Source: an uncultured Bacteroidota bacterium
GTDB lineage: Bacteria; Bacteroidota; Bacteroidia; Chitinophagales; Saprospiraceae
Assembly (NCBI GenBank): GCA_937872515.1
Contig: CALMSX010000045.1
Span: 55,339-119,338 of the forward strand
DNA: 64,000 nt
Direction of reading: 5' to 3'
How positions within the stretch are numbered: position 1 is the stretch's first letter; every line of letters begins with the position of its first letter. Positions 10,927 to 18,549 of the stretch are shown piece by piece. The notes under the pieces were generated by a model. That model was not told the origin of the DNA. It did no database searches and saw only the letters and a program-made list of their open reading frames with translations. Position numbers and translations under genes: made by a program.

Positions 10927-11550
10927 GGCAAAATTTTAATTGTATAGAAGGACGAAGGTAATTAATTGAATAATATTTTCACAAACACCCCATTCATAAC
11001 TTCAAACAGAAATAAATATCGAAAAATGCGGAGTATTTTAAATAATTTTTAAATAAAATATGAATAATTAATAAAATATCTATCACATAATTCTTGCTGC
11101 CATATTTTCACACAAACTACTACCCGTTTCGTAAGCGTGATTGGTACCATTGTCAATAAAAAAAAACACTAACCACAAGCAGCAAGGGCTTTTAGTATTT
11201 TCGTTTTTTGCCTTTTACCTCTTTATTAAATAAGAAAAACTTAGATGTAAAAAATTGCATGTTTTTAGCCAATGCATTGATTAAAAATAAAATTTTTAGA
11301 AGAATTCAATGGTTTATCAATGCAACACTTTCAAAAATCCATTCTTTACCTTTCCAATTTGATTTTACACTTTTCTGGATAATAATAGTAACAAGTGCCT
11401 AATTTGGGCTTCTTACATATTGTCAAACCGATAACCGCAATGCAGTAGCTTAATCCAATTCCAAATAAGATCCTAATTACATTTTCAAATCTTAAGACCA
11501 AAAGTTGCCTTTAATTAACATCCATTTTTGATAATGGGTATGAGTAAAAA
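10927..11550. other. Gene-free AT-rich spacer
   Basis: About 620 bp of very AT-rich sequence. A 64-codon plus-strand frame at 11208-11402 has no family features and looks like chance. The region presumably carries the promoter for the minus-strand repeat protein. Confidence 0.4.
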
Positions 11551-11585
11551 TAAAAAAAGGTTTGATCACCATTGCGATCAAACCT
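11551..11585 (-). terminator. Rho-independent terminator of the coiled-coil gene
   Basis: Perfect 10-bp inverted repeat AGGTTTGATC/GATCAAACCT with an 8-nt loop. On the minus strand it is followed by a run of T, just downstream of the stop of the gene at 11629. Confidence 0.8.
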
Positions 11586-11628
11586 AACAACTATAAAACA
11601 AAATGTGGTAATACCTCTTTACCCGGAA

Positions 11629-12018
11629 TTACATATTCTTCGACAAAAAAGAATAAAACTCGGATTTCAAATCTGAATATATTTTTCGTTGCGTTTCCAT
11701 CCTGTCACGCAATTCGCTGTGGTCATTAAAATGTACATGGTCCAAAGCAACCGGATGGTCTTGTGCATACTTTACCAATTGGCTTTCGTGCTTGCGCACA
11801 TCGTGTTTCAGAATGTCAATTACTTCATCATGGCGAATAAACTGATTCTGAAAATGTTCCATCTCGGCTTTGATCGAAACATCGGTATATCTGCCAATAA
11901 TTTCTTCCAGCCTTTTATTGTACAGCGCTATTTCATCTTCCCAAAAGACCAGCTCTTTGAGCCATTGCTGGTGCTCGAAATGAAGGTCAGACAGGTAAAT
12001 CGTGGTTTTTGTTGACAT
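11629..12018 (-). CDS. Hypothetical coiled-coil protein
   Basis: A 129-residue soluble, highly charged protein, predicted almost entirely helical with heptad-like spacing of hydrophobics (for example WLKELVFWEDEIALYNKRLE). It has no signal peptide or membrane segment. I chose the ATG giving MSTKTTIYLSDLHF; an upstream in-frame ATG would add 12 residues of AT-rich leader with no clear reason. Function not recognised. It stands alone, divergent from pheS, and ends at a strong terminator, so it is very likely a real monocistronic gene. Confidence 0.7.
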   Translation of the reverse strand: MSTKTTIYLSDLHFEHQQWLKELVFWEDEIALYNKRLEEIIGRYTDVSIKAEMEHFQNQFIRHDEVIDILKHDVRKHESQLVKYAQDHPVALDHVHFNDHSELRDRMETQRKIYSDLKSEFYSFLSKNM

Positions 12019-12162
12019 AAAATGGTTTTTTGTTAAACAAATATGATTAATCAAAAATAGGGAAGGCTTTTTTTTTAGGAACTGACCTAAATCTTCGTTG
12101 ATAATGATTGTGGTCTATGGCCTGTATTAGCAACTTATCTGGCATAGCTGGCATATTTTTGT

Positions 12163-12170
12163 TAATTTTG
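12163..12170 (+). promoter_or_regulatory. -7 promoter element for the pheS operon
   Basis: TAATTTTG matches TAnnTTTG 25 bp before the pheS ATG. No clear -33 TTG is visible at the expected distance. Confidence 0.4.
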
Positions 12171-12195
12171 TACCCACAATTGCCCATAACATACC

Positions 12196-13233
12196 ATGCA
12201 AAACGACGTATTCACCACCCTGGATGAACTGGGGAAGGAAATAAACAACACCCCCATCACTGATGAATCCTCACTTGAGGCTTTCAGAATCAGGTTTTTA
12301 GGTACCAAAAACATCCTCAAAGACCTTTTTGCTGAAATCAAAAATGTACCCAATGACCGCAAAAAGGAATTTGGCCAGGTTATCAATGCCGTTAAAGTAG
12401 CCGCTGAAGAAAAATTTCAGGCTCATAAAGACCAAATCGAAGCCGGAAAGGCAGGAAAAACTGCTGCAGATATCGACCTTTATCTGCCTGACAACACCCA
12501 TTTTCAAGGCTCACGACACCCTATCTCGCTGGTCCTCAACAAAATTGTGTCCATTTTTGAACGAATTGGCTTCACGGTTGCGGAAGAAAGGGAAATCGAA
12601 GACGACTGGCATAATTTCAGCGCCATGAATACCCCTGATGATCACCCGGCCCGGGACATGCAGGATACTTTCTATCTGAAAGATTCAGTAACCCGATTGC
12701 TGCGAACCCACACGTCATCGGTTCAGGCCAGGGTTATGACAACCTCAAAGCCCCCGATCCGCATCATTGCCCCGGGAAGGGTTTATAGAAATGAAACCAT
12801 TTCTGCCAGATCTCACTGCCAGTTTCATCAGGTGGAAGGTCTGTACATTGATGAAAAAGTGTCGTTTGCCGACATGAAACAAACCCTGCTCTATTTTGCC
12901 AGGGAAATGTATGGTATACAGACAGAAATAAGATTAAGGCCCAGTTATTTCCCTTTTACCGAGCCAAGCGCCGAGATGGATGTTTACTGGGGTCTCAAAG
13001 ATGAGGTTGACCACCGCATCACCAAAGGAACCGGCTGGCTGGAGATCCTGGGCTGTGGCATGGTGGATCCTCAGGTATTAACTAACTGTGGCATCGACCC
13101 CGAGAAATATTCAGGCTTTGCTTTTGGCATGGGCATAGAAAGGCAGGCCATGCTGCTGTACAGGGTAAGTGATATCAGAATGTACTTTGAAAATGATGTT
13201 CGGTTTCTCAAACAATTTCACAGCGCACAATAA
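12196..13233 (+). CDS. pheS: Phenylalanine--tRNA ligase alpha subunit
   Basis: Catalytic subunit of the alpha2-beta2 enzyme that charges tRNA-Phe. The 345-residue length is standard. Residues 1-90 form the N-terminal helical arm that contacts tRNA. The class II catalytic core follows, with RTHTSSVQ (170-177), motif 2 GRVYRNE (194-200), HQVEG (211-215) and motif 3 FAFGMGIER (308-316). pheT is not in the window, so the two subunits are unlinked here. It is first in a tight run with an oxidoreductase and smpB (gaps of 8 and 12 bp). A tRNA-Phe gene lies about 9.5 kb away in the same window. Confidence 0.97.
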   Translation: MQNDVFTTLDELGKEINNTPITDESSLEAFRIRFLGTKNILKDLFAEIKNVPNDRKKEFGQVINAVKVAAEEKFQAHKDQIEAGKAGKTAADIDLYLPDNTHFQGSRHPISLVLNKIVSIFERIGFTVAEEREIEDDWHNFSAMNTPDDHPARDMQDTFYLKDSVTRLLRTHTSSVQARVMTTSKPPIRIIAPGRVYRNETISARSHCQFHQVEGLYIDEKVSFADMKQTLLYFAREMYGIQTEIRLRPSYFPFTEPSAEMDVYWGLKDEVDHRITKGTGWLEILGCGMVDPQVLTNCGIDPEKYSGFAFGMGIERQAMLLYRVSDIRMYFENDVRFLKQFHSAQ

Positions 13234-13241
13234 ATAAAAAT

Positions 13242-14396
13242 ATGGCGGAAAAAATCAGAATGGGTATGGTAGGAGGTGGCATCGGTGCCTTTATCGGCAA
13301 CGTTCACCGCATGGCTGCCGGACTCGATGGCAAGATAGATTTGGTAGCGGGTGCTTTTAGTTCAGATCCCAAAAGATCAATTGAAAGTGGCGAAGCTTTG
13401 GGTCTTGACCCTTCTCGTGTTTATGGCAGTTTTCAGGAGATGATTGACAAAGAAAAATCACTGCCAGCTGATAAACGCATCCACCTGGTGTCAATTGTCA
13501 CGCCCAATCACATGCACTTCGAACCCGCCGTTATGGCCTTACAAGCCGGCTTTCATGTCATTTGTGACAAGCCTATGACCTTTGACCTGGAACAGGCCTA
13601 TATACTGAGAGAAGAAGTAAAAAAGAGCGGCAACATCTTTGCCCTTACGCACAATTATACCGGCTACCCGATGGTAAAACAAGCCCGCCACGTGGTTCAA
13701 AATGGCAGCATCGGAAAGGTAAGAAAGGTAGTGGTGGAATACCCACAGGGCTGGCTCTCTACCTTGCTGGAAGCTTCTGAGCAAAAACAAGCCGCATGGA
13801 GGACCGATCCCACCAAGTCAGGTATCGCAGGTGCCATGGGAGATATAGGTACCCACGCTGAAAACCTGGCAGAATACATCACAGGGCTTAAAATAACAGA
13901 ATTGTGTGCCGATATCTCTACCATTGTGCTAGGTCGGCAATTGGATGATGACGGCAGTGTTTTGCTGCGGTTTGATAATGGGGCGAGGGGCATCCTCCAT
14001 GCAAGTCAAATCTGTGCAGGGGAAGAAAACAATCTTAGTATCCGCGTATATTGTGAAAGAGGTGGCATAGAATGGAAACAAATGGAGCCCAATTCACTCG
14101 TTGTAAGATACATTGATGAAGCTACCAAAATTTTCCGCACCGGAGGGTTCGGCGCTTGCACAGCAGCCCAGGTAGCTACCCGCATACCGGCAGGACATCC
14201 GGAAGGCTATCTGGAGGCTTTTGCCAATATTTACAACAATGTTGCCACCTGCATAGCAGCTAGACTGGAAGGTAAAGAAGTTGATCTCATCTACCACGAT
14301 TACCCTACCGTTGAGGATGGAGTCAGGGGCATGCAATTTATATATAAAGTCATTGAAAGCGGAAAGAGCGACCAGAAATGGTTGAGCTGGACGTAA
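13242..14396 (+). CDS. Gfo/Idh/MocA family NAD(P)-dependent oxidoreductase
   Basis: A 384-residue dehydrogenase of the glucose-fructose oxidoreductase/inositol dehydrogenase family. The N-terminal Rossmann fold has the nucleotide motif GMVGGGIGAFIG (7-18). The conserved KP motif with catalytic Lys is in ICDKPM (about 107-112), and the GDIGTHAENL motif near 201-210 supplies the catalytic His. The likely substrate is a sugar or polyol; the sequence does not specify which. It sits between pheS and smpB with short gaps, so it is probably cotranscribed with translation genes without an obvious functional link. Confidence 0.9.
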   Translation: MAEKIRMGMVGGGIGAFIGNVHRMAAGLDGKIDLVAGAFSSDPKRSIESGEALGLDPSRVYGSFQEMIDKEKSLPADKRIHLVSIVTPNHMHFEPAVMALQAGFHVICDKPMTFDLEQAYILREEVKKSGNIFALTHNYTGYPMVKQARHVVQNGSIGKVRKVVVEYPQGWLSTLLEASEQKQAAWRTDPTKSGIAGAMGDIGTHAENLAEYITGLKITELCADISTIVLGRQLDDDGSVLLRFDNGARGILHASQICAGEENNLSIRVYCERGGIEWKQMEPNSLVVRYIDEATKIFRTGGFGACTAAQVATRIPAGHPEGYLEAFANIYNNVATCIAARLEGKEVDLIYHDYPTVEDGVRGMQFIYKVIESGKSDQKWLSWT

Positions 14397-14408
14397 ACAA
14401 AATCACCC

Positions 14409-14876
14409 ATGGCCGTCAGCAATCGTGAAATAATCAATCGAAGGGCAAAATTTGAATACCACTTTGTACAGGAGTTTGAAGCAGGTATGGTCCTTACCGG
14501 CACCGAAGTTAAATCGATACGTGCAGGAAATGCCAATCTCACCGATGCCTACTGTGTATTTCAAGGCGACCATCTCTGGGTGAAAAATATGTACATCGCA
14601 GAATACGATCAGGGTACGATATACAATCACGAGACCCGTCGCGACCGAATCCTATTGTTAAAAAAAGCGGAGTTAAAAAAAATCAGACGCAAGCTGGACG
14701 AGAAAAGTATGACCCTCATACCCTACAAAATGTATTTCAGCGATCGCGATTTTGTCAAGGTTCAAATTGTAGTGGCCCAGGGCAAAAAGATGTACGATAA
14801 ACGCGAAGATCTAAAAGAAAAAGACGTAAAGAGAGAACTCGACCGGGTTAAAAAAATCCATGCCCAACGAAAATAA
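14409..14876 (+). CDS. smpB: SsrA-binding protein SmpB
   Basis: A 155-residue partner of tmRNA in trans-translation, required to rescue stalled ribosomes and tag incomplete proteins. Family features: NRRAKFEYHFVQEFEAG near the N-terminus, LTGTEVKSIRAGNANLTDAY in the OB fold (about 31-50), and the basic C-terminal tail ending KKIHAQRK that enters the mRNA channel. It follows the oxidoreductase by 12 bp and is the last gene of the pheS run. The tmRNA gene itself (ssrA) is not in the window. Confidence 0.97.
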   Translation: MAVSNREIINRRAKFEYHFVQEFEAGMVLTGTEVKSIRAGNANLTDAYCVFQGDHLWVKNMYIAEYDQGTIYNHETRRDRILLLKKAELKKIRRKLDEKSMTLIPYKMYFSDRDFVKVQIVVAQGKKMYDKREDLKEKDVKRELDRVKKIHAQRK

Positions 14877-15112
14877 ATAAAACTACCTTATTTTATTTGG
14901 TGAAAATTCTGCGCTTTGAAACGAGAAAACCAAATTTTTATCAAATCGTTCTTTGTAACAGAATATAATTCTGTATAACTTGAACAAATCTATTGTTTAC
15001 ACTTTATTAACATATTTTTTACCAAAGATTTGAAATATTATTTGGTCATAACCCTTGCGCAGAACCTCAAGTCCAACTACATTTGCAGCCTAAACAAGTT
15101 AAAATAATTACA

Positions 15113-15646
15113 ATGAAAAAATTATTCTTTTTGTCTTTGATCGTTTCTGTATTTGCATGTAAAAATGTTGAGCAATACAAAGCAGGTATCGAAGAATTGG
15201 GTACCAAATGGGATGCTACTACAGCAGCGGTTACTGAATTTTCAACCATGGTTGATGCAAGCACTGCTTCATTCAATGCTAACTTTGACAGCCTGGGTGT
15301 TGACTCAGTTTATTTGTCAAAATTGAAAGGTGCAGAACTTGACAAAGTAAAGATGGCAGTTGATGCTTACAAAACGTCTGGTGCAGGTCTTACTGAAATC
15401 ACTGCAAAATTAGCTGAAGCTAAAACTGCGTGGGAAGCAAAAGCAGGTGAAGTTACTGCATTGAAAGATGGTTTGGCTGCTGGTAAATTGGAAGGTGATG
15501 TAACTGCTAAAATTGCAGAGTTGACCAACTTCATCTCTACCAATGAAACTACCCTGACCACATTGAAAGAAAACCTTGTAAAAATTTCTGAGGGTTCTGC
15601 AACAGCTTTAGCAGCTTTGAAAGCAGCGCTTCCAGTGAAAAAATAA
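15113..15646 (+). CDS. Ala/Lys-rich helical lipoprotein
   Basis: A 177-residue protein. The first 16 residues (MKKLFFLSLIVSVFAC) are a type II signal peptide with lipobox VFAC, predicting lipidation of Cys16 and attachment to a membrane, probably the outer one. The rest is a low-complexity helical region rich in Ala, Lys, Thr and Glu (for example ITAKLAEAKTAWEAKAGE), reminiscent of murein-lipoprotein-like coiled coils, but no family can be named. The simple composition and the strong own terminator suggest an abundant structural product. The upstream in-frame ATG at 15083 was rejected because it would bury the signal peptide. Confidence 0.8.
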   Translation: MKKLFFLSLIVSVFACKNVEQYKAGIEELGTKWDATTAAVTEFSTMVDASTASFNANFDSLGVDSVYLSKLKGAELDKVKMAVDAYKTSGAGLTEITAKLAEAKTAWEAKAGEVTALKDGLAAGKLEGDVTAKIAELTNFISTNETTLTTLKENLVKISEGSATALAALKAALPVKK

Positions 15647-15673
15647 TTCTCTCTAAGAGAGTAAACTTTAAGA

Positions 15674-15701
15674 AGCGGGTTCTTTTGAATCCGCTTTTTT
15701 T
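15674..15701 (+). terminator. Rho-independent terminator of the lipoprotein gene
   Basis: AGCGGGTTC pairs with GAATCCGCT (one G-T pair), loop of 4 nt, followed by seven T. The T run touches the stop codon of the convergent membrane-protein gene. Confidence 0.85.
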
Positions 15702-16086
15702 ATGTCCGTCTCATAATGGCCAACTTGTTCAGTACCCAGGTTTCAAAAACGGTGAAGGCTACATAAACGCATAAGAACGGAACAATAAAGGCAGCCCCTG
15801 TTAAGTGGTATTTAAAATAAAATATCACGGGCAAGCCGAGTGCAATCAAAACTTTACATAAAAAATTAAGCCAGGTCATCATCAAATAAGCCTGATCCAT
15901 GGAATGTTTTGACAGGTAAGCTGCCAGGTGGTAAAAACAAACATTGAGTAAGGTAAAAGCGGTGAGACCTGTAAACGCCAGCCCTCTGCCATCAGCCAGG
16001 GGATGGTAATTATACCATAGCCACAGTAAGGCCACTATGCCAAAAACGAGTCCACTCAAACTGAGGTAAAAAACGGAAGGCCTCAC
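15700..16086 (-). CDS. Four-helix membrane protein, probable ATP synthase-associated protein
   Basis: A 128-residue inner-membrane protein with four predicted hydrophobic helices (residues about 5-25, 38-60, 70-92 and 97-119). The start is a GTG that overlaps the TGA of the upstream AtpZ gene (GTGA), so it is translationally coupled to it. In many Bacteroidota a protein of this size and position lies between AtpZ and the F0 a subunit, possibly an AtpI/subunit I-like chaperone for ring assembly. That is inferred from gene order, not from a motif. No atpB follows; the gene ends against a convergent lipoprotein. Confidence 0.7.
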   Translation of the reverse strand: MRPSVFYLSLSGLVFGIVALLWLWYNYHPLADGRGLAFTGLTAFTLLNVCFYHLAAYLSKHSMDQAYLMMTWLNFLCKVLIALGLPVIFYFKYHLTGAAFIVPFLCVYVAFTVFETWVLNKLAIMRRT

Positions 16087-16295
16087 TTAAATAGTTCTTT
16101 ATACAATTTGTAAATCGACGCTCCAAAGACCAATAGAATAAAGCCGATAGAAAAAATAGGCCTCCCTCCCATCCATGCTTCATCTGCCTTGTGTCCCAAC
16201 CAATAGGCCAGCCCAATAAGTACGGCCAACTGGATGCCAAGACCCGAATACCTCAGGTATTCTGAGCCATTGCCCTTGTTACGGGGTTTTTCCAT
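16083..16295 (-). CDS. AtpZ/AtpI family protein
   Basis: A 70-residue membrane protein with two hydrophobic helices (LGIQLAVLIGLAYWLGHKAD and a second FSIGFILLVFGASIYKLYKE). This matches the AtpZ/AtpI family, which accompanies F-type ATP synthase operons and helps assembly or Mg/Ca transport. I prefer the ATG giving MEKPRNKG; an upstream TTG would overlap the bactofilin gene by 17 bp. It is coupled to the next gene by a 4-bp overlap. The synthase genes themselves are not nearby. Confidence 0.85.
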   Translation of the reverse strand: MEKPRNKGNGSEYLRYSGLGIQLAVLIGLAYWLGHKADEAWMGGRPIFSIGFILLVFGASIYKLYKELFK

Positions 16296-16308
16296 CTTCG
16301 GGACTTGA

Positions 16309-16719
16309 TCAGGATGCCTTGCCAATTCCTTGTCCGGCCTTCATCAGGCTGCCCATGTTGCACACAACATTAAAAACCGCACCCGCCTGAACCATTAATT
16401 TGTCTGTAGTGATTTCACCATTGATTTGTGCCGTTTCCCGGATATTGAGCAGCTCACCGCATCGCAGCTTGCCCTGAAATATGCCTTCGATAACTGCATT
16501 CTGACACTCTATGTCACCGATGATCTTGCCTTCGGCCCCAATTACGATCTTTCCCTGGCAACTGAGATTGCCATACAATTCGCCATCAATCCGCATGTCT
16601 GAATTGGCCGTGACATTTCCTTCAATCTTGGTCCCCGAGGTAATTAAGTTATTCGAGATAGCCGAAATGGCCTGATTACCACCTCCTGAACCGTTTTCTG
16701 ATTTTTTTCCTCCAAACAT
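16309..16719 (-). CDS. Bactofilin (polymer-forming cytoskeletal protein)
   Basis: A 136-residue bactofilin. A disordered Gly/Ser N-terminus (MFGGKKSENGSGGG) leads into a beta-helical core with repeated short turns (GNVTANSDMRIDGELYGNLSCQGKIVIG and similar, about 38-110), the DUF583 fold that self-assembles into membrane-associated filaments. In this phylum a bactofilin commonly precedes atpZ and the ATP synthase genes, as it does here for the first two genes only. It is the first gene of a three-gene minus-strand operon. Confidence 0.93.
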   Translation of the reverse strand: MFGGKKSENGSGGGNQAISAISNNLITSGTKIEGNVTANSDMRIDGELYGNLSCQGKIVIGAEGKIIGDIECQNAVIEGIFQGKLRCGELLNIRETAQINGEITTDKLMVQAGAVFNVVCNMGSLMKAGQGIGKAS

Positions 16720-16850
16720 GGTTTTACTGTTTTACAATTACCGAAATTAACAAGCTCATCGCAATTCACCCCGCTTTTCCACTTTAATTTTTCCCCTATA
16801 ATTTATTGTAATATTTAGGGCGTTAAGGACCAGGGATTTTGGGGAAGATC

Positions 16851-17179
16851 AATGACGAATGGCCAATTTCGGATTACGAATGATGAATGGCGAATTTCGT
16901 ATTACGAATTTCGGATTACGAATGGCGGATTACGAATTTCGAATGACGAATTTCGAATGACGAATTTCGAATGACGAATGGCGGATTACGAATGACGAAT
17001 TTCGAATGACGAATGGCGAATGACGAATTTCGAATGGCGAATGTCGGATTACGAATGTCAGATTACGAATGACGAATTTCGAATGACGAATTTCGAATGA
17101 CGAATTTCGGATGACGAATGGCGAATGACGAATTTCGGATTACGAATGTCGAATGACGAATGTCGAATGACGAATGGCC
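16851..17179. repeat. Heptanucleotide array A: 47 units in unbroken 7-bp phase
   Basis: Every 7 bp from 16851 to 17179 is a unit of the form (A/G)AT-NN-CG. By hand count the words are AATGACG (13), AATTTCG (12), GATTACG (7), AATGGCG (6), AATGTCG (3), and six single-base variants of these. There is no indel across 329 bp. The words are mixed in an irregular order, though AATTTCG/AATGACG alternate in places. There is no coding potential, and the array lies upstream of the bactofilin operon. Confidence 0.92.
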
Positions 17180-17246
17180 ATTATGAATGGCTAAAAGTCC
17201 AATTTGAAGGTAGCCGTAATCCTCCATTCGACATGCCACCTCAAAA

Positions 17247-17450
17247 CGTAATTCTCAATTCATAATTCGTAATTAAAAATCGTAATTCTCAATTCGTAAC
17301 TCGTAATTAAAAATCGCAATTCTCAATTCGTAACTCGTAATTGAATATCGTAATTCTCAATTCGTAATTTGTAATTAAAAATCGTAATTCTCAATTCGTA
17401 ATTCGTAATTAAAAATCGTAATTCTCAATTCAACATTCTTTATTCAACAT
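17247..17450. repeat. Composite array B: 34-bp units made of four heptamers plus a hexamer
   Basis: The pattern CGTAATT-CTCAATT-CGTAA(T/C)T-CGTAATT-AAAAAT repeats five times (17247-17416) with few changes, then decays into a sixth degenerate unit that runs through the trhO stop codon at 17440. CGTAATT is the reverse complement of AATTACG, a word of arrays A/C, so arrays A and B point in opposite directions and could pair with each other over long distances. Confidence 0.9.
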
Positions 17451-18489
17451 CCAATATCTCATTCTGTCGATGTACCTTATACCTTCCCTTCCCAAACTTA
17501 GTGCCATTAAACTCTAATTTGCCAGCCAAAGCAGCCCTTTCTTCAGCAGGTAAAAGCATGTGCTGTTTACATTTGTCAGAACAACATTTTTGGTATAGAT
17601 CGGCGCAGTTCTTGCATTGAATAAATAAGATGTGACATGACTCGTTGGCACAGTTGGTGTGGTCATCACAAGGGTTTCCGCACTGGTGACAGGTGGCAAT
17701 TACTTCTTCACTGATTCGCTCTCCCAAACGTTCGTCGAAGACAAAGTTTTTTCCTATGAATTTATTTTCAAGCCCATTTGCATTGACCTGCCTGGCATAT
17801 TCTATGATTCCTCCGTTGAGTTGGAATACATTTTTAAATCCCTTGTGCCGGAAATAGGCACTTGCCTTTTCGCAGCGAATGCCGCCGGTACAATACATTA
17901 GCAGATTTTTATCTTCTTTACCCGCAAGCATTTTTTCCACTAAGGGCAATTCTTCTCTGAAGGTCTCAACATCCGGGGTGATGGCATTTTTAAAATGACC
18001 CACTTCACTCTCGTAGTGATTTCTCATATCTACAATAATGGTATTGGCATCTTCTGCGAGGGTATTGAACTCTTCAGCGCTGACATGTTTTCCACATTGG
18101 GTCACATCAAAACTTTTATCATCAAGACCGTCAGCCACTATCTTTTCTCTCACTTTGATGGCCAGTTTAAAAAACGACTTTCCGTCATCTTCTATCGCCA
18201 CATTGAGCCGGCAACCTTCGAGAAATGTAATTTGATCGAGTGTCTTTCTGAAAACCTCCATATTGGCAGTTGGTGCTGAAATCTGGGCATTGACCCCTTC
18301 GTGGGCAACATAGATTCTGCCCAATACTCCGATGGGCTCCAGCAATAAATAAAGATGATCCCTAAACAACGAAGGATTGCCTATGTGGGCATACTTGTAA
18401 AAGGAAATGGTGGTTCGTGGAGTAGTGTCCTGCTGTAAACGCTGCAGCAACACCTCGCGATTAACGCGATTGTGCAATTTTTTTGTCAT
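17440..18489 (-). CDS. trhO: tRNA uridine(34) hydroxylase, rhodanese family
   Basis: A 349-residue member of the YceA/TrhO family, which makes 5-hydroxyuridine at the wobble position of tRNAs in an oxygen-dependent reaction. The N-terminal acylphosphatase-like domain (about 25-115) contains RIYVAHEGVNAQIS. The rhodanese domain has DMRNHYE (154-160) and the active-site loop CTGGIRC with catalytic Cys200. A C-terminal cluster of Cys residues (CHQC, CDDHTNC, CKNC) looks like a metal-binding extension. The start ATG at 18489 was chosen because a TATCTTTG element lies upstream of it. The last residues (DVE) and stop are inside repeat array B. Confidence 0.92.
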   Translation of the reverse strand: MTKKLHNRVNREVLLQRLQQDTTPRTTISFYKYAHIGNPSLFRDHLYLLLEPIGVLGRIYVAHEGVNAQISAPTANMEVFRKTLDQITFLEGCRLNVAIEDDGKSFFKLAIKVREKIVADGLDDKSFDVTQCGKHVSAEEFNTLAEDANTIIVDMRNHYESEVGHFKNAITPDVETFREELPLVEKMLAGKEDKNLLMYCTGGIRCEKASAYFRHKGFKNVFQLNGGIIEYARQVNANGLENKFIGKNFVFDERLGERISEEVIATCHQCGNPCDDHTNCANESCHILFIQCKNCADLYQKCCSDKCKQHMLLPAEERAALAGKLEFNGTKFGKGRYKVHRQNEILDVE

Positions 18490-18534
18490 ACTTATCTGGA
18501 TTTTTAACGCTTGTGCAAAAAACGGAATCCGGCA

Positions 18535-18542
18535 CAAAGATA
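18535..18542 (-). promoter_or_regulatory. -7 promoter element for trhO
   Basis: On the minus strand TATCTTTG is an exact TAnnTTTG match, about 45 bp before the trhO ATG. It supports separate transcription of trhO from the upstream glycosyltransferase, whose stop is just beyond. Confidence 0.5.
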
Positions 18543-18549
18543 GTAATTT

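Noticed and set aside
11208..11402. 64-codon plus-strand ORF in the AT-rich spacer
   Set aside because: Phe/Ile/Lys-rich composition as expected from AT-rich DNA, no promoter or family similarity.
16851..17450. Possible CRISPR array
   Set aside because: Units are 7 bp or 34 bp with no unique spacers and no cas genes nearby; it is a tandem repeat.
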